A DNA stretch of 6,607 nucleotides from Hyphomicrobiales bacterium (lineage in GTDB: Bacteria; Pseudomonadota; Alphaproteobacteria; Rhizobiales; Xanthobacteraceae): positions 1-6,607 of the forward strand of contig JACQDO010000434.1 in assembly GCA_016201085.1 (NCBI GenBank), written 5' to 3'. This document shows, in pieces, positions 1 through 6,184 of the stretch. Within the stretch, counting starts at the first letter, position 1. Each line of letters opens with the position of its first letter. Made by a program: the position numbers and the translations under genes. The notes under the pieces were generated by a model, which worked only from the letters and a program-made list of their open reading frames with translations, was not told the DNA's origin and ran no database searches.

Positions 1-160
1 CCAGCATGTACTGGGCGCCGTGGCTGAAATTGATGATGTTGAGCATCCCGAAAATCACCGCCAGCCACAGACTGAGCAGCGCGTAGAAAGAGCCGTTGAT
101 CAGCCCGATCAGGAGCTGGCCAAACAGTGCGGTCGAAGGGATGCCGAAGATTTCGAACAC
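1..160 (-). CDS. livH: LivH-type ABC transporter inner-membrane permease, N-terminal part (runs off the left edge)
   Basis: Only the first 53 codons are in the window. The translation begins VFEIFGIPSTALFGQLLIG and continues through NGSFYALLS, IFGMLNIINFSHGAQYM, which is the conserved start of LivH-type permeases of the branched-chain amino acid / aromatic acid (HAAT) importer family. The first hydrophobic segment spans about residues 11-39 and leads into the NFxHG motif typical of the family. The start is taken as GTG at 160-158: there is no in-frame ATG nearby upstream, and GGAG lies 7 bases before it. It is the seventh gene of the minus-strand block, 58 bases after the second binding protein and just beyond a terminator-like hairpin. 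The known family role is to form, with LivM, the membrane channel driven by LivG and LivF. One oddity is a Trp at residue 32 (LLSLWLAV), where I would expect Gly. The family assignment is confident; the cargo is not readable here. Confidence 0.88.
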   Translation of the reverse strand, partial: MFEIFGIPSTALFGQLLIGLINGSFYALLSLWLAVIFGMLNIINFSHGAQYML

Positions 161-179
161 GAAGACGCTCCAACAGGCG

Positions 180-203
180 AAAAGGGCGGGCCGAGGCCCG
201 CCC
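180..203 (-). terminator. GC-rich hairpin plus short T-run between binding-protein and permease genes (attenuating terminator)
   Basis: On the minus strand a perfect 9-bp inverted repeat (GGGCGGGCC with GGCCCGCCC, positions 203-195 and 192-184, two bases between) is followed directly by TTTT (183-180). It begins 15 bases after the stop codon of the upstream binding-protein gene and ends before the permease ribosome binding site. The T-run is short, so partial termination is more likely than a full stop. This would keep binding protein in excess over permease, a stoichiometry usual for ABC importers. The structure is seen in the sequence; its function is inferred. Confidence 0.7.
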
Positions 204-218
204 CTTCCTTGTTTCAGA

Positions 219-1430
219 TCAGCCGCTCACGAGCGGGCAGTTGCCGTCCTTGAGCGGACGGAAGGCCTCAGCCGCCGGGATGGTGGCTTTCACCTTGTAG
301 AAGTCGCCGGGATACTTCGATTCTGCCGGGCTCTTCACTTCGAGCAGATAGGCGTCGTGGACCTTGCGGCCGTCGGCGCGGATCGTGCCCTTGCCAAACA
401 GTGCATCGTCGGTCGGCGTCTTCTTCATCTGCGCCACCACTGCCTTGCCGTCGGCGGCGCTCTTGAGCGCCGTGACCGCCTTGAGGTAGTGCGTGATGCC
501 GGAATAGACGCCGGCCTGCACCATGGTCGGGAACTTGCCCGCCGCATTACGTTCCGCCTGCCAGCGCTTGGTCCAGGCGCGGTTGGCGTCGTTCATGTCC
601 CAGTACCAGGTTTCGGTCAGGGTCAGGCCCTGCGCCGTCGGCAGGCCGAGCGCGTTGACGTCGCTGGCAAACACCAGCAATCCGGCAAACTTCTGCCCGC
701 CCTTGACGATGCCGAATTCGGCGCCCGACTTGATCGCGTTGATGGTGTCGCCGCCGGCGTTCGCCAGGCCGATGATCTTGGCCTTGGACGCTTGCGCCTG
801 CAGCAGGAACGACGAGAAGTCGTTGGTATTGAGCGGATGGCGCACTTTGCCGAGTACCTTGCCGCCGTTGGCTTCGACCGCCGCCATGGTGTCGCGCTCG
901 AGCGCATGGCCGAAGGCGTAGTCGGCGGTCAGGAAGAACCAGGTGTCGCCTCCGGTCTTCACCAGCGCCTTGCCGGTGCCGTTGGCGAGCATCCAGGTGT
1001 CATAGGTCCAGTGAATGGTATTGGCATTGCACTTGGGGCCGGTGAGGTCGGACGCCGCCGCGCCGGAGACGATGAATATCTTGTTCTTGGTCGCGGTGAT
1101 CTGGCTGACCGCCAGCGCCACGCCGGAATTGGGGGTGTCGATGATCAGATCGACCTTGTCGACGTCATACCATTGGTTGGCAAGCTGCGATCCGATGTCG
1201 GGTTTGTTCTGGTGATCGCCGGAGATCAGTTCGACCTTGACGTTGGGATTGGCCTTGGTGAAATCGGCGATCGCCAACTTGGCGGCGGCGGTAGAGCCCG
1301 CCCCGCCGATGTCGGAATAAAGGCTCGACATGTCGCTGAGCACGCCGATTTTCACATTGACCTGCTGGGCGTAGGCCCCGCTGCAGGCGAGCGCTGCCGT
1401 GAGCGCCGCGAGCCCTAGGATCTTTCTCAT
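219..1430 (-). CDS. Periplasmic substrate-binding protein of a HAAT/Liv-type ABC importer (tandem copy 1, operon-distal)
   Basis: A 403-residue protein of the periplasmic-binding-protein type I fold (Peripla_BP_6 / LivJ-like family). A Sec signal peptide covers residues 1-21 (basic MRK, hydrophobic core, AYA cleavage motif), and the mature protein starts QQVNVKIGVLSDMSSLY, the usual first strand of this family. Two cysteines, C134 (GPKCNANT) and C398 (GNCPLVSG), are conserved in both tandem copies and could form a disulfide. It should capture ligand in the periplasm and deliver it to the LivH/LivM-type permease. It is about 80% identical to the preceding gene's product (roughly 322 of 403 positions, ungapped hand count). 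AAGGAGG, 9 bases before the ATG, is the strongest Shine-Dalgarno in the block. The neighbouring hpaH and hpaI and known aromatic-acid-binding relatives in Rhodopseudomonas make an aromatic acid or its breakdown product a plausible ligand, but the sequence does not prove it. Confidence 0.93.
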   Translation of the reverse strand: MRKILGLAALTAALACSGAYAQQVNVKIGVLSDMSSLYSDIGGAGSTAAAKLAIADFTKANPNVKVELISGDHQNKPDIGSQLANQWYDVDKVDLIIDTPNSGVALAVSQITATKNKIFIVSGAAASDLTGPKCNANTIHWTYDTWMLANGTGKALVKTGGDTWFFLTADYAFGHALERDTMAAVEANGGKVLGKVRHPLNTNDFSSFLLQAQASKAKIIGLANAGGDTINAIKSGAEFGIVKGGQKFAGLLVFASDVNALGLPTAQGLTLTETWYWDMNDANRAWTKRWQAERNAAGKFPTMVQAGVYSGITHYLKAVTALKSAADGKAVVAQMKKTPTDDALFGKGTIRADGRKVHDAYLLEVKSPAESKYPGDFYKVKATIPAAEAFRPLKDGNCPLVSG

Positions 1431-1466
1431 GAATTCAGTCCTCCTTGTTGTTATGGAAAGCTTCGA

Positions 1467-1493
1467 TCAGATACCGAGATAGTTGCGCAATCT
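1467..1493 (-). pseudogene. Vestigial 3' end of a livF-like ATPase gene between the two binding-protein genes
   Basis: Immediately after the stop of binding-protein copy 2, overlapping it by two bases, the minus strand reads RLRNYLGI followed by TGA. The intact livF nearby ends KLHDYLGV followed by TGA. At DNA level the last 24 bases (1490-1467 against 2768-2745) match at 19 positions, including an unbroken 11-base core ACTATCTCGGT. YLG(V/I)-stop is a common LivF C-terminus. The simplest reading is a tandem duplication of a unit containing the livF tail plus a binding-protein gene, leaving this scar. The similarity is visible in the sequence; the history is inferred, and the stretch is short enough that chance is not excluded. 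Confidence 0.5.
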
Positions 1494-2703
1494 AGCCGCT
1501 CACCAGCGGGCAGTTGCCTTCCTTGAGCAGCCGGAAAGCCTCGTCCGCCGGAATGGTAGCGCGGGTCTTATAGAAATCGCCGGGATATTTCGACTCTTCC
1601 GGCTTCTTCACCTCGAACAGATAGGCCGGATGGATGACGCGCCCGTCGGCGCGCACGCTGCCCTTGCCGAACAAGGGATCGTCGGTCGGCATTTTCTTCA
1701 TCTGCGCCACCACCGCCTTGCCGTCGGCCGCGCTCTTCAACGCGGCAACCGCCTTCAGGTAGTGCAGGATGCCGGCATAGACGCCGGCATGATTCATGGC
1801 CGGATATTTGTTGGTGGCACCACGTTCCTGGTGCCAGCGCTTGGTCCAGGCGCGGCTGGCCTCGTTCAAGTCCCAGTACCAAGTCTCGGTCAGCGCCAGC
1901 CCCTGCGCCGCCTGTAGACCGAGCGCATTGATGTCGGTGGCGAATACCAGCAGGCCGGCGAGACTCTGGCCGCCCTTGACGATGCCGAACTCGGACGCCT
2001 GCTTGATCGAGTTGATGGTGTCGCCGCCGGCATTGGCGAGACCGACCACCTTGGCCTTGGAAGCCTGCGCCTGCAGCAGGAACGAGGAGAAATCGTTGGT
2101 GTTGAGCGGATGGCGCACCTTACCAAGCACCTTGCCGCCGCTCTTTTCCACCACCGCCGCGGTATCGCGCTCGAGCGCATAGCCGAAAGCATAGTCCGCG
2201 GTGAGGAAGAACCAGGTATCGCCGCCGGTCTTCACCATCGCCTTGCCGGTGCCGTTGGCGAGCATCCAGGTGTCATAGGTCCAATGCACGGTATTGGCAT
2301 TGCATTTCGGCCCGGTGAGATCGGAGCTTGCTGCGCCGGAAACGACGAACACCTTGTTCTTGGTAGCAGTGATTTGGCTCACCGCTAGCGCCACGCCGGA
2401 ATTCGGCACGTCGACGACAACGTCGACCTTGTCGACGTCGTACCACTGGTTGGTGATCTGCGAGCCGACATCCGGTTTGTTTTGATGATCGCCGCTGAGC
2501 AGCTCGACCTTCACGTTCGGATTGGTTTTGGCGAAATCGGCGATCGCCATTTTGGCGGCTGCAACCGAGCCGGGGCCGGTCGCGTCGGCATAAAGGCTCG
2601 ACATGTCGGTGAGCACGCCGATCTTGACGTTAACCTGTTGGGCACTGGCGGCGCCGCAGGCCAATAAAATTGCAAGGGCCGCCAAACTTATCGTTCGTTT
2701 CAT
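1492..2703 (-). CDS. Periplasmic substrate-binding protein of a HAAT/Liv-type ABC importer (tandem copy 2, operon-proximal)
   Basis: A 403-residue Peripla_BP_6 / LivJ-like protein, colinear without gaps with its downstream twin. The signal peptide is residues 1-21 (MKRTISLAAL, then a hydrophobic core and ASA cleavage site), with the mature end at QQVNVKIGVLTDMSSLY. The start is ATG at 2703: GGGAG lies about 9-10 bases upstream, and this start gives exactly the twin's length. An in-frame GTG at 2748 would add 15 residues ahead of the signal peptide and is less likely. Differences from the twin are scattered, with local clusters at residues 41-47, 235-237 and 292-305; segments such as DYAFG, NTNDFSSFLLQAQASKAK and AGGDTIN are identical. 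LLAC at residues 13-16 weakly resembles a lipobox, but the twin lacks it, so a soluble periplasmic protein is preferred. The gene starts 41 bases after the livF stop and probably shares its transcript. The ligand is unknown; an aromatic or dicarboxylic acid is plausible from context. Confidence 0.93.
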   Translation of the reverse strand: MKRTISLAALAILLACGAASAQQVNVKIGVLTDMSSLYADATGPGSVAAAKMAIADFAKTNPNVKVELLSGDHQNKPDVGSQITNQWYDVDKVDVVVDVPNSGVALAVSQITATKNKVFVVSGAASSDLTGPKCNANTVHWTYDTWMLANGTGKAMVKTGGDTWFFLTADYAFGYALERDTAAVVEKSGGKVLGKVRHPLNTNDFSSFLLQAQASKAKVVGLANAGGDTINSIKQASEFGIVKGGQSLAGLLVFATDINALGLQAAQGLALTETWYWDLNEASRAWTKRWHQERGATNKYPAMNHAGVYAGILHYLKAVAALKSAADGKAVVAQMKKMPTDDPLFGKGSVRADGRVIHPAYLFEVKKPEESKYPGDFYKTRATIPADEAFRLLKEGNCPLVSG

Positions 2704-2744
2704 TGACGTCTCTCCCTTGTTTCGTGCTCTAGCGGCACTTTTTG

Positions 2745-3461
2745 TCACACACCGAGATAGTCGTGCAGTTTATCGACATTGGCGTCCAGTTCCGCATTGG
2801 CGAACTGGTCGATGATACGCCCATGTTCCATGACGTAATAGCGATCCGCAACGGTCGAAGCGAAGCGGAAATTCTGTTCCACCAGCAGGATCGTGAAGCC
2901 TTGTTCCTTCAAGGCGCGAATGGTCTTGCCGATCTGCTGGATGATGACGGGGGCAAGCCCCTCGGTCGGTTCGTCGAGTAGCAGGAGCCGGGCGCCGGTG
3001 CGCAGGATGCGGCCGATCGCCAGCATCTGCTGCTCGCCGCCTGACAACTTGGTGCCCTGGCTGGAGCCAAGCCGCTCCTTCAGATTGGGAAACAGGTCGA
3101 AGATGCGATCGAGCGGCAGTCCACCCGGTCTGACCACGGGCGGCAGCAGCAAGTTCTCTTCGACATTGAGGCTGGCGAAGATGCCGCGCTCCTCCGGACA
3201 GAACGCGATGCCAGCGCGCGCGATCTGGTTGGAGGCGCGACCGATCAGCTCCTTACCCTCGAAGCGCACCGAGCCGGTGCGCTGGCCGACGATTCCCATG
3301 ATCGATTTCAGCGTCGTGGTCTTGCCGGCGCCGTTGCGGCCGAGCAGCGTCACCACCTCGGCTTCCTGCACATTGAAGCTGACGCCGTGCAGGATGTGCG
3401 ACTCGCCATACCAGGCCTGCAGGTCCTTGATCGCGAGCAATGGGGTCCGCGCGTCAAGCAT
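2745..3461 (-). CDS. livF: LivF-type ABC importer ATP-binding protein
   Basis: A 238-residue cytoplasmic ATPase, the usual LivF length. Visible motifs are Walker A GRNGAGKT (residues 41-48), a Q-loop region CPEERGIF (89-96) with the LivF-style Glu in place of Gln, the ABC signature LSGGEQQ (139-145), Walker B LLLLDEP (159-165), and LLVEQN (192-197) where the switch histidine is Gln, as is typical for LivF. It ends KLHDYLGV, a standard LivF tail. The ATG at 3461 lies inside the end of livG, with ATGCTTGA shared by the livG stop and livF start (8-base overlap), and GGGAG sits upstream, so translation is probably coupled and the two proteins made in equal amounts. It is expected to pair with the LivG-type ATPase to power uptake of the ligand captured by the two binding proteins. 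All catalytic motifs look intact. Confidence 0.95.
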   Translation of the reverse strand: MLDARTPLLAIKDLQAWYGESHILHGVSFNVQEAEVVTLLGRNGAGKTTTLKSIMGIVGQRTGSVRFEGKELIGRASNQIARAGIAFCPEERGIFASLNVEENLLLPPVVRPGGLPLDRIFDLFPNLKERLGSSQGTKLSGGEQQMLAIGRILRTGARLLLLDEPTEGLAPVIIQQIGKTIRALKEQGFTILLVEQNFRFASTVADRYYVMEHGRIIDQFANAELDANVDKLHDYLGV

Positions 3462-4209
3462 GCCCCACTCCCATATAGGCTTCGCGCACCTCGGCGTTGT
3501 TCGACACCGTCGCGTAGTTGCCCTCCGCCAGGATACGCCCGCGCGTGAGCACGGTGATGGTATCGGAGAGATCGGCCACCACCGAGAGATTATGCTCGAC
3601 CATCAGCACGGTGCGGTCGGCGGCCACGCGTTTGATCAGCGTGCTGATGCGCTCGATGTCCTCGTGCCCCATGCCGGCGGTCGGTTCGTCGAGCAGCAGC
3701 ATTTCCGGATCGAGCGCCAGGGTGGTTGCAATCTCGAGCGCGCGCTTGCGGCCATAGGGCAGCTCGACCGCCACCCAGTCGGCGAAGGAAGTCAGGCCTA
3801 CATCGGCGATCAGCGCCATCGCCCGTTCGTTAAAGAGATCGAGCGCCGAGGCCGAGCGCCAGAAATCGAACGAGCCGCCACGGCTGCGCTGCAAGGCGAT
3901 GCGCACGTTTTCCAGCACGCTCATATGCGGAAAGACGGCGGAGATCTGGAATGAGCGCACCAGTCCGAGGCGGGCGACATCGGCCGGCTGCAGGGCCGAG
4001 ATGTCGTGGCCCTTGAAGACAATGCGGCCGCGCGTGGGGCTGAGGAACTTGGTGAGCAGGTTGAAGCAGGTGGTCTTGCCGGCGCCGTTCGGCCCGATCA
4101 AGGCGTGGATGCTCCCGCGCTTGACGCGCAGGCTGACGCCGTTGACGGCGGTGAAACCGGCAAATTCCTTTGTAAGATCCTCGGTTTCGAGGATCGTCTC
4201 GTCATTCAT
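3454..4209 (-). CDS. livG: LivG-type ABC importer ATP-binding protein
   Basis: A 251-residue cytoplasmic ATPase. It has Walker A GPNGAGKT (about residues 39-46), a Q-loop in LVRSFQ (about 83-88), an ABC signature region LPYGRKRALE (about 150-159), Walker B MLLLDEP (about 170-176) followed by TAGMGHEDI, and switch-histidine motif MVEHN (about 203-207). The signature is a variant of the usual LSYGEQR form; I believe this variant recurs in a LivG subgroup, so it probably does not mean loss of activity. The start is uncertain by one codon: ATG at 4209, or GTG at 4212, which sits 7 bases after GAGGGG and so has slightly better spacing. It is the first transporter gene of the block, preceded by a 235-base spacer after hpaI, so it may have its own promoter or be controlled through the spacer hairpins. 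Its 3' end overlaps livF. Confidence 0.94.
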   Translation of the reverse strand: MNDETILETEDLTKEFAGFTAVNGVSLRVKRGSIHALIGPNGAGKTTCFNLLTKFLSPTRGRIVFKGHDISALQPADVARLGLVRSFQISAVFPHMSVLENVRIALQRSRGGSFDFWRSASALDLFNERAMALIADVGLTSFADWVAVELPYGRKRALEIATTLALDPEMLLLDEPTAGMGHEDIERISTLIKRVAADRTVLMVEHNLSVVADLSDTITVLTRGRILAEGNYATVSNNAEVREAYMGVGHA

Positions 4210-4263
4210 CACGCAAAGGCCCCTCGCGTTCTATTCTCGGCATCTTTTCACGGGGCGGCAAGT

Positions 4264-4292
4264 GCTACTAATGGCTTGCTGTTCCATATCAA
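4264..4292 (-). promoter_or_regulatory. Weak candidate promoter for the transporter genes
   Basis: Reading the minus strand, TTGATA (4292-4287) matches the -35 consensus at five of six positions. A poor -10-like hexamer (TAGTAG or AGTAGC) lies 16-17 bases on, and transcription from it would give a leader of about 45-50 bases before livG. The -10 match is weak and such hexamers occur by chance, so this is only a pointer to where a separate livG promoter could sit. Confidence 0.2.
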
Positions 4293-4389
4293 TTGGCGGT
4301 TGGAAAGGGGCCCCTCACGGCCTGGTCGTGGCACTGGACACGGTTTATGGGCAAGGCCCTACCCCGGGGCGACCTTGACCGCGGTCCAT

Positions 4390-4428
4390 GACGCCAGGGC
4401 GATGGCCCTGCGTCAGGTCGACGCAGGG
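4390..4428 (-). promoter_or_regulatory. Three-segment, mutually exclusive hairpins between hpaI and livG (attenuator-like)
   Basis: In the minus-strand transcript three related segments follow the hpaI stop. Segment A is CCCTGCGTC (4428-4420), B is GACGCAGGGC (4414-4405) and C is GCCCTGGCGTC (4400-4390). A pairs with B perfectly over 9 bp around a 5-base loop. B can instead pair with C over 10 bp with a single bulged base around a 4-base loop. The two hairpins use the same middle segment, so they exclude each other, which is the geometry of an attenuator or processing switch. No run of T follows either hairpin, so it is not a classical intrinsic terminator. It could instead be an mRNA-stabilising or processing element that sets livGF expression relative to hpaHI. 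Pairing is seen; regulation is inferred. Confidence 0.45.
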
Positions 4429-4447
4429 ACATCTGGACTAAGGCCCG

Positions 4448-5218
4448 TCAGCCCTTGAACTTCTTGGCAAGTGCGTCGGCATTCTTGGCGAGCAGGCCGA
4501 CATCGGCGCCGACCGCCACGAACAGATAGCCCCAGTCGATATAGCGGCGCGCCTCCTCCTCGTTGCCGGTGAGGATACCAGCCGGCTTGCCGAGCGCCTT
4601 GAGCCGCGTCACCGCATCTTTCATCGCCGCCTGCGCCTCCGCATGCTGCGGATTGCCCAGGTGGCCGAGCGAGGCCGCCAGATCGGACGGGCCGATGAAG
4701 ACGCCGTCGATGCCCTCGACCTTGGCGATGGCTTCGAGATTGTCGAGCGCGATGCGGGTTTCCACCTGCACCAGTACGCAGATTTCGGCGTTGGCTTTGG
4801 TCAGGTAACCGGGCACACGGCCATAGCGGCTGGCGCGCGCCGCCACCGAGACGCCGCGAATGCCCTGCGGCGGATAGCGCGTCGCGGCTACCGCGCGTTT
4901 CGCCTCCTCGGCGTTCTGCACATAGGGGAACAGCAGCGTCTGCGCGCCGATGTCGAGGCAGCGCTTTGCCAGTACCGCGTCGTTCCAGGCCGGGCGGATG
5001 ATCGGCGTCGCGGTGCCGGCCTGGATCGCCTGCAACTGCGACACCAGATCGGGAATTTCGTTGGGCGAATGCTCGGTGTCGAGCAGGATCCAGTCGAAGC
5101 CTGAATCGGAAACGATCTCGGCGGCGATATTGCTGCACAGGCTCGACCATAGGCCGATCTGCAATTTGCCCTGGTGAAGCGCGTGCTTGAAGGCGTTACG
5201 CTGAAAGTCAGTTCCCAT
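4448..5218 (-). CDS. hpaI: 4-hydroxy-2-oxoheptane-1,7-dioate aldolase (HpcH/HpaI family)
   Basis: A 256-residue class II (metal-dependent) aldolase that retro-cleaves 4-hydroxy-2-oxoheptanedioate to pyruvate and succinic semialdehyde, the last step of homoprotocatechuate meta-cleavage (EC 4.1.2.52). Recognisable stretches are GKLQIGLWSSL, GFDWILLDTEHSPN, ATRYPPQGIRGVS, ANAEICVLVQVET, GIDGVFIGPSDLAASLG and FVAVGADVGLLA, matching E. coli HpaI nearly end to end. Expected functional residues are present: His50 and Asp47 in LDTEH, Arg75 in IIRPAW, and metal ligands Glu153 (QVET) and Asp179 (GPSDL). ATG at 5218 follows the hpaH stop by 9 bases; its Shine-Dalgarno is weak, so translation probably depends on coupling to hpaH. 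Family members with the same fold cleave other 2-oxo-4-hydroxy acids such as 2-keto-3-deoxy sugar acids, but the adjacent hpaH supports the HpaI role. Confidence 0.93.
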   Translation of the reverse strand: MGTDFQRNAFKHALHQGKLQIGLWSSLCSNIAAEIVSDSGFDWILLDTEHSPNEIPDLVSQLQAIQAGTATPIIRPAWNDAVLAKRCLDIGAQTLLFPYVQNAEEAKRAVAATRYPPQGIRGVSVAARASRYGRVPGYLTKANAEICVLVQVETRIALDNLEAIAKVEGIDGVFIGPSDLAASLGHLGNPQHAEAQAAMKDAVTRLKALGKPAGILTGNEEEARRYIDWGYLFVAVGADVGLLAKNADALAKKFKG

Positions 5219-5227
5219 TTTACATAC

Positions 5228-6010
5228 TCACACGAACTGAATAGCGATGCCACCGAGCGGGCCGAAATCGGCGTGCAGCGTATCGCCCTTCTGCGCGAAC
5301 ACCACGCGGGTGAACGAGCCGGCCAGCACCAGGTGGCTGGGCTCGAGTGCGGTGCCCAAGGCGCCGAGCTTGTTGGCGAGCCAGGCGACGCCGAGCGCCG
5401 GATGGCCGAGCACGCCGGCGGCGAGCCCCGTCTCCTCGATTTCGGAATTGCGGTACATGATGCCGCCGACCCAGCGCAGATCGACATCGAGCGGCCCGAC
5501 CGGACGGCCGCCGAGCGCGATGCCGGCGGCCGCGCCATTGTCGGCCACGGTGTCGAAAATCTTGCGCTGATCCTGCAGGCGCGCGTCGACGATCTCGATC
5601 GCCGGGATGACGTATTCGGTGGCGCGCAGCACGTCGGCCAGGCCGACGCCCGGCCCTTGCAGACGCTTGCCCAGCACGAAGGCAAGCTCGACCTCGACGC
5701 GCGGCTTGCAGTAGTCGGCGTGGCGAACCTTGGCGCCGTCGGCGATCATCTGGTCGTCGAGGATGAAGCCGAAATCGGGCTCATCGATCATCGAGGAGCG
5801 CTGCATCGCCTTGGACGTTAATCCCACCTTGTGGCCGATCAGTCTGGCGCCGGCCTTGATCTTGCGCTGCGCCACCTCGGTCGAGATCGCATAGGCGTCC
5901 TCGATGGTGATGCCGGGAAACGTCACCGACAGCTGGACGGCCTGCTTGCGCTCCTTCTGCGCCGCCATCAGGATGTCGGCGGCCTTGCTGCGGTCGGCGA
6001 CGGATAACAT
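5228..6010 (-). CDS. hpaH: 2-oxohept-3-ene-1,7-dioate hydratase (HpaH/HpcG)
   Basis: A 260-residue enzyme of the fumarylacetoacetate-hydrolase fold, hydratase branch. It adds water to 2-oxohept-3-enedioate to give 4-hydroxy-2-oxoheptanedioate, the substrate of the next gene's aldolase (EC 4.2.1.163). Strong matches to HpaH are [21 protein letters not shown] (59-70), [12 protein letters not shown] (104-115), [57 protein letters not shown] and [16 protein letters not shown]. The metal-binding carboxylates expected for this family are at Glu106, Glu108 and Glu139. The length is close to the E. coli enzyme. ATG at 6010 agrees with family length, with only a modest GGGA about 8 bases upstream and no in-frame start codon nearby upstream. 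It is the first gene of the minus-strand block. Related hydratases such as 2-oxopent-4-enoate hydratase share the fold, but the motifs and partner gene favour HpaH. Confidence 0.93.
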   Translation of the reverse strand: MLSVADRSKAADILMAAQKERKQAVQLSVTFPGITIEDAYAISTEVAQRKIKAGARLIGHKVGLTSKAMQRSSMIDEPDFGFILDDQMIADGAKVRHADYCKPRVEVELAFVLGKRLQGPGVGLADVLRATEYVIPAIEIVDARLQDQRKIFDTVADNGAAAGIALGGRPVGPLDVDLRWVGGIMYRNSEIEETGLAAGVLGHPALGVAWLANKLGALGTALEPSHLVLAGSFTRVVFAQKGDTLHADFGPLGGIAIQFV

Positions 6011-6029
6011 GGGTAGATTCCCGGGCTGC

Positions 6030-6106
6030 CTTGATCGGCGTGACCAGCATGGAGCATGACCCTCTGCCGACGATCAAGCCCCTGCCGGCCAGTAAGTAGC
6101 AAGTAA
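6030..6106. promoter_or_regulatory. Candidate operator region upstream of hpaH
   Basis: The spacer between hpaH and the divergent small gene carries two repeat patterns. CTTGATCG (6030-6037) and CGATCAAG (6071-6078) are perfect 8-base inverted copies, 33 bases apart and flanking the likely leader. Further upstream, AGTAA occurs at 6091-6095 and again at 6102-6106, exactly 11 bases apart, the helical-repeat spacing expected for paired protein-binding half-sites. I found no convincing -35/-10 pair for hpaH here and no regulator gene in the window. The repeats are real, but their role as binding sites is a guess. Confidence 0.25.
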
Positions 6107-6184
6107 CTCGCATTCAGCTCCGCGCGCTGGCCGAACGATATTTCCAGCACGATCTGTCTTGCAGGAGGTCGTAAAACGCGAATA

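Noticed and set aside
223..236. Short palindrome CCGCTC-AC-GAGCGG at the 3' end of binding-protein copy 1
   Set aside because: It lies within codons for the conserved PLVSG tail and is largely present in the twin for the same coding reason. The real terminator-like hairpin is at 184-203.
96..1418. A long 440-codon open frame on the plus strand
   Set aside because: It is exactly antisense to the binding-protein gene 219-1430, is Arg/Gly/Val/Ala-rich with no recognisable motif, and similar antisense frames occur opposite the twin gene and livF. It is a by-product of high GC at third positions.
1492..2703. Lipoprotein interpretation of the binding proteins from Cys16
   Set aside because: LLAC in copy 2 is only a marginal lipobox and copy 1 reads ALAC. 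Both have a clear A-x-A signal peptidase I site followed directly by the first strand of the mature fold.
2704..2748. An upstream GTG start (2748) adding 15 residues to binding-protein copy 2
   Set aside because: It would bury the signal peptide behind TKSAARARNKGETS and has no ribosome binding site. ATG at 2703 has GGGAG upstream and matches the twin's 403-residue length.
4413..5150. A 245-codon minus-strand frame overlapping hpaI
   Set aside because: It is an Arg/Gly/Ala-rich out-of-frame reading of hpaI; the hpaI frame matches the known enzyme from end to end.
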